Of a stretch of DNA of 64,000 nt, positions 57,818 to 64,000 are shown piece by piece. Each line of letters begins with the position of its first letter. Position 1 is the first letter of the stretch. This DNA is from Aphelenchoides besseyi (lineage: Eukaryota > Nematoda > Chromadorea > Rhabditida > Aphelenchoididae), in the NCBI GenBank assembly GCA_024699855.1, contig JAMPIQ010000003.1, forward strand, positions 558,001-622,000, given 5' to 3'. A model generated the notes under the pieces. That model was not told the DNA's origin. It did not search any database and saw only the letters and a list, made by a program, of their open reading frames with translations. Position numbers and translations under genes: made by a program.

Positions 57818-58731
57818 ACTGAGACATTTGATTTTGTTGTTATCGAAGAAATCTATTGAGTTTCATTTATTGACAACACTCAGAAAAAACAACATCAATT
57901 TGGAACTGTTCACTATTGGCAACTAAAATAAACGAAGTGTTAAGATAAAAAAAGCGATAATGAAGCCAATCAAACAACAAACAATTAAAAGTATAACGGC
58001 AATCAAGGGTAAGTTACAGATGTTGTTATTTGATTTATTTGCAGCTGCTTTGTGGAGCTCCGTCTCCAACTCTCTTGTAATGGCCCATGGCATCTCTAAA
58101 TTCTTTGGTCTTGCAAACTAAGCTAACATGAGCAAAGTTCCCGGTCTCCTGTAAACTGATTGGTTACATCTGACTGTTGTTAACTTACTGTAGTTTCCTC
58201 CGTAGACGGACCTCGTTTATTTGACGCTCAGAGCAATAATACACACAACAACAAAAACCAACTAAAAAACTGGGATCCTCGACAAGCGGTGGGTTTTCGG
58301 ACCGAGCACCAGAAATCGTGCTAAGACAAGGAAGACCTTAGACGCTGAATATCCAACACTTACTGAATGGGATAGCGACGAGTGTACGACTTCTTCGAAG
58401 GAAATGACGAATTGTACCGTCAATTGAGAACATCATTAGTTATGCTCATCTTCATAACTAAACCACACCACAATAAAACGTGGAGGAGTATTTTAAGCCA
58501 TTTGGAGAGTGACTGCCTCTGGATTTTCGAGTGTTTTTGTTGGAAAAGCAGTCGTTGGTCTTGCGCCTTCCCGGCTGAAGGCCCGAAACGCCAGGTAGCC
58601 AACTTTATTAACTCCAACTCCTCTCCAACCCACACTACAAACCCAATGCCACTGACGGTAAAAGACAGAAGCAAAGCGGCCGTTTTGTAACTTTCCTAAA
58701 TTAACAAAATGTAACTTTAATTGTAAAAATA
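57818..58731. other. Stretch with a possible small minus-strand gene, otherwise empty
   Basis: On the minus strand, about 58200-57923 has two open frames. One reads ETGNFAHVSLVCKTKEFRDA after a GTAAGT...TTTACAG intron and stops at 58037-58035. The other reads ITRELETELHKAAANKSNNN followed by a strongly hydrophobic end (NLPLIAVILLIVCCLIGF) to TAG 57925-57923, like a tail-anchored protein. They overlap in different frames, so at most one is real. Further right (58200-58730) nothing was recognised; base composition becomes AT-rich from about 58690. Confidence 0.3.
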
Positions 58732-59367
58732 TTAAGATGTAAAAAAGTTTTTGCGCTCGCCAAATGAGTCTTACCTAAAATGAAATTGTCGAAAGTGAAA
58801 AAACCCTCGATTTTCGCTTTCATTTTGTGCGATGATCATCAAACGCGAGCAGGTCCGTCTTTTGCTGCACTTTCAATGGCTGCAAGGGGTTCCGTTTACC
58901 GAAGCGGCAGCCAAAATTCGAGAATACTACAGAACAACGACGTCTCGAAGAACCGCTTTCAATTGGTACAAGACCTTTGAAGGTGAAGGGATGAGACTGA
59001 AGGACGCGAATCGTTCCGGTCGTCCGCAAGAACTGAACACGGAGGATCTCAAACGAAAAGTTGAAGAAGATCTTACAATGTCCACTCGCATGCTAGCGGA
59101 AGATCTTGGCTGCTCGCACCACACAGTACATCTTCATTTGCAAGTCGAAGGTGAATTTGTTGTTTGAGACTTCTTTGATTTAAAGACTTCGCAAGGCGAC
59201 TTCTTCAGAAGAGGAATCGAAAAGCTTGTTGATCGCTGGGAACAAGTCATCACATTCGACGGAGATTTTAGCGATTGAGTTGTTGAATAATAAATCGGTT
59301 GCTATTATTCAATTGCGCTTTTGGTCAGTCATGCAAACCGGAGTGCAAAAACTTTTTTACACCTTAA
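58732..59367 (+). mobile_element. Mariner deletion derivative with about 27-bp terminal inverted repeats
   Basis: The outer ends TTAAGATGTAAAAAAGTTTT (left) and, inverted, TTAAGGTGTAAAAAAGTTTT (right) form the repeats, bordered by TA. Inside is the N-terminal part of a mariner transposase followed directly by the extreme C-terminal part; the catalytic middle is deleted. About 636 bp. It lies in an AT-rich island beside the RTE element. Confidence 0.85.
58832..59280 (+). pseudogene. Mariner transposase fragment (HTH domains plus C-terminal end)
   Basis: The frame from 58832 reads MIIKREQVRLLLHFQWLQGV and EAAAKIREYYRTTTSRRTAF, the first helix-turn-helix. Then come WYKTFEGEGMRLKDANRSGR and a second HTH in STRMLAEDLGCSHHTVHLHL, with a stop at 59165-59167. 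From about 59178, in another frame, the C-terminal signature KTSQGDFFRRGIEKLVDRWE and VITFDGDFSD appears. The DD(34)D catalytic region between them is absent, so the protein could bind DNA but not cut it. Confidence 0.85.
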
Positions 59368-59481
59368 TAATACTAAAATTAAAACATATAAAACTTTTAA
59401 ACCTAATACTATTAAATATGTCTCAAATGCTTATTTATGTAACAAAATAGTAAGTGAAGTTAGTTTATATACTAATTTATC
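59368..59481. other. AT-rich island, left part
   Basis: Strongly AT-rich sequence between the mariner fragment and the RTE insertion. It matches in composition the AT-rich sequence right of the RTE (62494 onwards). If the RTE is removed, the two flanks form one AT-rich tract. Confidence 0.5.
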
Positions 59482-59490
59482 TTGATATGA
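59482..59490. repeat. Candidate 9-bp target-site duplication, left copy
   Basis: TTGATATGA at 59482-59490 recurs at 62494-62502, directly outside the ends of the RTE-like element. A chance match of 9 AT-rich bases cannot be excluded. Confidence 0.5.
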
Positions 59491-60224
59491 CATTAGTTTA
59501 GTTTATTTCCTTTAATCAACAACAAAGTTTGTGAAGGAGGACAATAAATGAGTCCATTCGGCAGTTGACACTTTTGTTCGCCATCGGTTTGTTGCGTGTT
59601 TTGCGAAATCGTCTCGCAGGACGTAGCGGACCAGGTCGTTTTGGGGCGGGAATCCAGTTGAACAGTCGGCGTTCCCATCGGTCTTCGTTTTGCCGTTTGA
59701 ACATCTTTTCCATGTGTCTCCACTTGCGCTTTCTACTGGCAATTTCGACGTCCGTAAATATGGTTCTTTAACGAATCCATTCACGTGTTTTGTGATCAGG
59801 TGATTTCTGGTCAGTGGGCTTGATGTTGAGTACTCACCGTTCCATTTTGGTTTGGCAGCTTCTGAGTTTGACTCGAGCATCTTTGTTAAGTGCCCAGCTT
59901 TCTGATCTATAAAGTAGAGATGGAAGAATGACCATGTTGAAGTACCGACGTTTGTGCCTCATTGGAACATGTCGATCAACTAGAAGCTCACGTGCTTTGT
60001 TGAAAGCAGCCCAGCCTGCTCAGTTCGTCTTCCGATTTCAAGACCATAGTTTCTGGGAAGTTTGAGTAGTTGACCAAGTAGATAAACTTGCCGACTGGCT
60101 CCACTTTCGTCCTGTTGATTTTGAGTTGCGCTTTAAAATCGACATCTCGACCATTTAGTGCGGGCATGAACTTTGTTTTCTTTTCGTTGATTTCCAGACC
60201 AACTTTTCCACATTCTTTTGCCAA

Positions 60225-61435
60225 TTAATCGGTTGCTTCTTGTAAAGAAGCGATTGTTGACGAAACAATGACAATGTTGTCCGCATAAGCCGAGTGTTGG
60301 ATTCGATGGTTGTCCACTTGGATCCCACAATCTCGCCATTGGATTTGTTTGATTGACGTCTGCAAAGTAATGATGAAAAGCAGTGGCGAGAGGCTGTCGC
60401 CTTGTCTAACTCCGCGTTGCGTGTTGAAAGGTGCAATTGAGTTACCAATCTTCACTGAGGAGGTTCCAATTGCGTACAATTGTTGAATCATTCGCATGGT
60501 TGATCCATCGACTCCATAGTGCTCAAGAGCTGTCCAAATTGCTGTGAAACTGATCGTGTCGAAGGTCTTTGCAAAGTCAATAAAGAGCATGTGCATTGGT
60601 CTTCGCATTCCCGGGATTTTTCCATGAGCAGATTGATTGCCATGATGTGATCGATGGTTGAGTAGCCACATCGAAATCCCGCTTGTTCCACTGGAAGTTG
60701 CTGATCTACGATTTTTCGGACTCGAGTTGTCAGGACTCTTGTAACGACTTTATAGATCGTTATGAGCAGGCAGATTGGTCTGCAATTTGCGAGATCAAAC
60801 GTGTCACCTTTTTTGAATAGAAGAGTTGTCGTTGAGTGCGCGAAATCAGTTGGAAAAGTTGACGATTCGAACATGTCGTTGAGTAATGTTGCCAGTTCAT
60901 TTGCGGTTGGGGGAACACATTGCTTGATCACGTAAGAAGCAATTCCGTCGCATCCAGATGCAGTGTTGCCACGAATTCTTCCGCAAGCAGTTCTGAGTTC
61001 TTCGGCAGCAATTGGGCAAATTGATTGTTCGGTTTCATTGAAGTTGAATTGGCCGGTTGATGACGAGTAGAGTTCTGAGTAGAAACGCGCAACTTGCTGA
61101 ACTATTTCGCCGAAAGTTGTAGTTAACGTTCCATCGGACTTCTTGACTTGTGATAGTTGCCGTCGTTTGTATGCCAATTCCATTCTTCCGCGTCTCAGTC
61201 GGTTGCAGCTGATTGCTCGATTCAGAACGTTGATTTTGTGTTGGCGTAGATCTTCTTCCAATGCTTTTCTTGCCATTTTGCATATTGAACTGAGTGAAAT
61301 TGATCCAGCGAGTTGATGGCAATGCTTCAGTTGGTTTCGCGTTTTCAATAACTTTTTGGTGGTGCTCGAGATTCGTGGTAGCGGTTCAGTTGTTCGTTCT
61401 GCTAATTCCATTGCTTTTTTCATTGCACTGGTCAC
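60225..61435 (-). pseudogene. RTE reverse-transcriptase region, frameshifted, active site altered
   Basis: Two minus-strand frames together cover the RT domain. The first, 61435-60488, includes GKTASGCDGIASY-like NTASGCDGIASYVIKQ, LFKKGDTFDLANCRPICLL, QAGFRCGYSTIDHIMAINLL. The second, 60671-60225, includes MLFIDFAKTFDTISFTAIWT, GVRQGDSLSPLLFIITLQ and the catalytic box as AYADNIVIV. RTE-type enzymes have AYADD here, so one essential Asp is replaced by Asn. The frame change falls near 60590. QAGFR.GYSTIDHI is characteristic of RTE. Confidence 0.88.
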
Positions 61436-61467
61436 ATTCTTGTAGTTGCAATCTGAAGTTAAGTCAA

Positions 61468-62298
61468 TTAAGTTTGAATTGCAAATTGAAGTGTGATTCG
61501 ATCGTAGTTTGGTGGCAATTTTCTTGGCTGGGATTTACGCCACCTTGTAATCGTCAGAAATCGGAGTCCCACACGAATTGTTCGATGATCACTTTTTGCG
61601 TTGTTTCTGGCCAAAACAGTCATGTCCTTAATTGTTTGCTTGGAACGGGCAACCACGTAATCCAGTTCGAGTTTCAGTCGGCTGTATGGTGATTTCCACG
61701 TCCATTTTCGTGCTCGTCGTTTGCGAAAAAACCCATTTATAATTGTTAGACCATTTGTTTCGCAAAAATTGACCATCGACTCGCCATTCAAGTTTTTTTC
61801 CAAAAGGAAATGGTCCACAGCATGTGTCATTTCCCAATGATGGTCCAACTCCGGCATTCCAATAATCAAATCATGAGCCATTTTGCGACCATTGAGCGAT
61901 TTTTCCAGTTCTTCCATGAACTTTTCGTATTCTACGGATCTGTGTCCAGACTGTGGTGCGTAGATCTGTGTGATTCGCATTTTTCGGCAGTCGCCAATGT
62001 TCAATGTGACTTGGATAACTCGATCGAAGATAAAGCGTACTCCGCAAATCTTTTTGTTCGTTTGTTGTGAGACGTAAAAAGCAACACCCGTTTTCGTTCG
62101 CCAACTATCGCTTGGCGGTCTGCTTGCGTGTAGGACAAAACCAGAGCCCAGAGTTGTTGTTGAATTGCCATTAGTCCAAGTTTCAGATAATCCAAAGATA
62201 TCGAATTTGATTTTCGAGGCCCGTTTTTCAAAGTCAGCCAGCGATGCATCGGTTCTGATAGAGCGAACGTTGAGTGAGCAAATGTTCAACTTCTCCAT
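61468..62298 (-). pseudogene. RTE apurinic-type endonuclease domain, decayed
   Basis: A minus-strand frame of 276 codons starts MEKLNICSLNVRSIRTDASL and includes DIFGLSETWTNGNSTTTLG, MRITQIYAPQSGHRSVEYEK, KWTWKSPYSRLKLELDYVVA and KSDHRTIRVGLRFL. The SETW, WTW(K/E)SP, LDYV and SDHR blocks are the RTE endonuclease landmarks. The usual GDFNA block reads IIGMPELDHH, which loses the catalytic Asp and Asn. The frame is otherwise open, so decay is fairly recent. Confidence 0.88.
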
Positions 62299-62493
62299 TT
62301 GTTGTTGAGTCCAGCTGACCCAGGAGTTCAGGCAGTATATTCAGATAGAGCCTTAGAAGCTTCCCTTTGCGATTGGTGTCGTCGGTGATCAGGAGTTCCT
62401 TCGGTTGTTGTTGAGTCGGCCGAATAAAAAGTCGATCAACAAGAGAGCGGCGCAAAACCACGACCACTCGCCATGGCTGCACGAAGAGAATTG

Positions 62494-62502
62494 TTGATAT
62501 GA
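62494..62502. repeat. Candidate 9-bp target-site duplication, right copy
   Basis: TTGATATGA matching 59482-59490. It overlaps the first codon of the AT-rich open frame at 62499. Confidence 0.5.
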
Positions 62503-62807
62503 TTTTTATTGAAAAAGAAGTAAACAATAAAGAAATTACCATCAAGCAATGTGAAGAAATGATTAAAAATTGTGTTTTCGGTACTTTGAAGAAAAGTGGA
62601 CATTCATATCATACAAATAATAATGTCTTAAAGGATTATCCAAATAGATTTACTAGTTTATTCAAATCTAAACACTATTTAAAAGAAAAGTGTGTTTTGA
62701 TTGAAACTAAAGTATTTTCACATTATAATCGAGAACATTCCGTAAATGCATTAGAAAATATAAATTGTAACACAGTTGCAACCTCCATTCATAGATCTGC
62801 TGGGTAA
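62499..62807 (+). CDS. AT-rich open frame of unknown origin, probably the 3' part of a gene split by the RTE
   Basis: 102 codons with strikingly AT-rich codon use, unlike the genes around it. It reads MIFIEKEVNNKEITIKQCEE, LKKSGHSYHTNNNVLKDYPN, RFTSLFKSKHYLKEKCVLIE and ends ATSIHRSAG at TAA. The sequence is hydrophilic, with many Lys, Asn and Ser and no introns needed. The Met is inside the putative RTE target-site duplication, and the same frame is open for about a dozen codons on the far side of the RTE insertion before a TAA. So 62499 is probably not the original start. No family recognised: a transposon gene, a transferred gene or a viral remnant are all possible. Confidence 0.4.
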   Translation: MIFIEKEVNNKEITIKQCEEMIKNCVFGTLKKSGHSYHTNNNVLKDYPNRFTSLFKSKHYLKEKCVLIETKVFSHYNREHSVNALENINCNTVATSIHRSAG

Positions 62808-63033
62808 ATATAAGAATTACACATAGAGCAATACCAATAAATATGGTAATAGTGGCGAATATTATCCAAGGTAGTAGTAGTCGATGTAACTAAATTTTAT
62901 AATTACAAGTGAAAGTCATGGTATTTTTAAACCTATTCAATTTCAAAATAAATGTTAAGTCTTTCATCTTGAATAACTACTACCCTTTATTGGCGGACTC
63001 AGCCGCTCACAACAATAACAACTAATCAGAACA
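62808..63033. other. AT-rich island, right part
   Basis: AT-rich non-coding sequence after the unknown open frame, extending to about 62990, where composition returns to that of the neighbouring genes. AATAAA occurs near 62947. Nothing else seen. Confidence 0.45.
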
Positions 63034-63348
63034 CTACTTGCCCGTTTTTGTTGGCTCCGAGGGAAAGGACGCATTTGACATTTCTGCTTCTGCTCGGAAC
63101 ACAACAATAAACAAAATCAAAAAGCTTCTTAAACACCCAATTTTGAAACCTTTAAAATGACTTACGTTGTTTCGAGCCGACCATCGTTGACCATCAGTTT
63201 GCTGAGAATCTACACGACGCTTGATTCCGATATCCGAAGTGACGAAAGCCTGAAATGAAAAAGAAAGTAAAATGTTAAAATTCAAGTCGCTTACCTGTTC
63301 GACATGTCCGACATTCTTATTATCAACACACGGCCGCGCAGGTCTCAA
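63034..63348 (-). CDS. Possible small gene or 3' exons, unrecognised
   Basis: On the minus strand, NKNVGHVEQ joins over a GTAAGC...TTTCAG intron (about 63295-63252) to AFVTSDIGIKRRVDSQQTDG and RWSARNN, with a GTAAGT donor near 63166. A later AG site near 63090 would give either KQKCQMRPFPRSQQKR or SNASFPSEPTKTGK. The frame upstream of 63348 could belong to the gene at 63374. Weak support and no family. Confidence 0.3.
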   Translation of the reverse strand: MRPARPCVDNKNVGHVEQVSDLNFNILLSFSFQAFVTSDIGIKRRVDSQQTDGQRWSARNNVSHFKGFKIGCLRSFLILFIVVFRAEAEMSNASFPSEPTKTGK

Positions 63349-63373
63349 TGAACGGGATTAACAGCTCATCATT

Positions 63374-63800
63374 TCATTTATTTCCAATATCTACGACGTT
63401 GAGAAAGTATCGGTTAGGACCGACGATGTTGGGTTGGGTCGAGCGGGAGTTATCGGCATAGTTGGAACTTGATTGCACGGCTAAACGTACGTTCCATCGC
63501 TTGCCATTGTGCTTGGTCTTTAATCGTTTCCGTCCCCAAGCGATCGGCTGTTGGGTATTTGATTCCGATAACTCATCCGCAAATGACTAAAAAGTAAATA
63601 AGAATATGTTCTGCTTCTTTCGAGTGTTAGTTACTAAACTTCGGTTTATTGGGCCGAAAGTTGAACTGACAAAAAACCAATAATGAATTTAAAAAAAGGG
63701 ATTCCCATGAAAAGGTGATCCTAACCGCTGCCTCCTGGATTCGCGGTGTGTGTCATCGATTTTCGTGCGACTCGTGACAAATAATAATTAATCGCAAAAA
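63374..63800 (-). CDS. 3' exons of an unrecognised basic, Ser/Arg-rich protein
   Basis: Three exons join in frame on the minus strand. About 63790-63726 gives RTKIDDTHRESRRQRS; about 63668-63637 gives TFGPINRSL; about 63591-63374 gives SFADELSESNTQQPIAWGRK, RLKTKHNGKRWNVRLAVQSS, RSTQPNIVGPNRYFLNVVDI and ends GNK at TGA 63376-63374. Introns are about 45-55 bp with GT...AG ends. The start is not visible. Basic, with no domain recognised. Right of about 63800 the window is AT-rich with no coding signal. Confidence 0.5.
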
Positions 63801-64000
63801 CTTTTTTCATTATAGAATTCGACTTTTTTGTCGTAGAAATTAAATTTCGTCTCAGTAATATTTATGGTAAATGAAGAGTCGAGACAAGTGATGTTATATT
63901 GAATAGAACCTGAAAAATGAATATTCAAGTGAATAAAAGTAGGAGAATTAAGAAGTAATTGATTGAGAGCGGGCTGATTAAGATCGTTGGGATTGTTGAG
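63801..64000. other. AT-rich window edge
   Basis: 200 bp of AT-rich sequence without a convincing open frame; may be an intron or the promoter of the minus-strand gene at 63374. Confidence 0.35.

Larger units (their letters stand above)
59491..62493 (-). mobile_element. Decayed RTE-clade non-LTR retrotransposon
   Basis: About 3.0 kb, oriented on the minus strand (5' end at right), with an endonuclease followed by a reverse transcriptase as in RTE elements. The 3' end (59512-60224) still carries pieces such as KVGLEINEKKTKFMPALNGR and GKFIYL, seen downstream of the RT domain in RTE proteins. Frameshifts, stops and lost catalytic residues show it is inactive. It sits inside the AT-rich island, bracketed by TTGATATGA. 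Confidence 0.88.

Overview
This is nuclear DNA from a nematode, most likely a rhabditid. The evidence is a cuticle collagen with a Col_cuticle_N-like head, a tyrosinase carrying two ShK domains, a soluble guanylate cyclase of the nematode oxygen-sensing type, an astacin, a MATH-BTB protein, class 2 (EstB-type) lipases, and very short introns (mostly 35-50 bp, GTRAGT...TTTAG/TTTCAG). The species cannot be fixed from the sequence alone. A 100-bp run of N (38384-38483) shows a scaffold join. All gene models below were spliced by eye from reading frames and splice signals; none has transcript support.

Layout. 1-9.5 kb (+ strand): the 3' part of a cuticle collagen, a calcyphosin-like EF-hand protein, a secreted tyrosinase and the LAS1 rRNA-processing nuclease. 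9.9-12.4 kb (+): a histone block H4, H2A, H3, each gene with a short intron, a shared promoter box, a TATA box and a 3' histone stem-loop; H2B is absent. 12.8-22 kb: soluble guanylate cyclase (-), a mariner-type deletion element, a broken secreted-protein gene (+), TRIT1/gro-1 tRNA isopentenyltransferase (-) and the aspartate/glutamate carrier (SLC25A12/13 type, +), with a 121-bp inverted repeat around the last two. 22-24.5 kb: mostly gene-poor, with coding remnants. 24.5-32.5 kb: ATG2, the autophagy lipid-transfer protein (-). 33-35.2 kb: EMG1 (+) and Mediator subunit 4 (-), convergent.

35.7-47.8 kb is accessory-like: an LRR/F-box-like protein, a gene broken by the assembly gap, small unknown genes, an astacin, a dead aspartic protease, a MATH-BTB protein and decayed coding sequence. 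47.8-57.8 kb: HSPA13/STCH (-), TMEM144 (+), an unrecognised protein (-), a divergent pair of class 2 lipases and a small single-pass membrane protein.

58.7-63 kb is an AT-rich island that has taken a mariner deletion derivative and a decayed RTE-clade non-LTR retrotransposon. The RTE appears to be bounded by a 9-bp target-site duplication, which would mean it split an older AT-rich open frame whose downstream part (62499-62807) is unlike its surroundings. The final kilobase holds the end of an unrecognised minus-strand gene.

Functional themes are housekeeping (ribosome biogenesis, tRNA modification, Mediator, autophagy, mitochondrial carrier) mixed with fast-evolving nematode families. No clearly new multi-gene system was found. 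The most unusual observations are the split AT-rich open frame, the intron-bearing histone genes with a shared promoter box, the possible prenylation motif on the guanylate cyclase, and the collagen cut into about twenty small exons.
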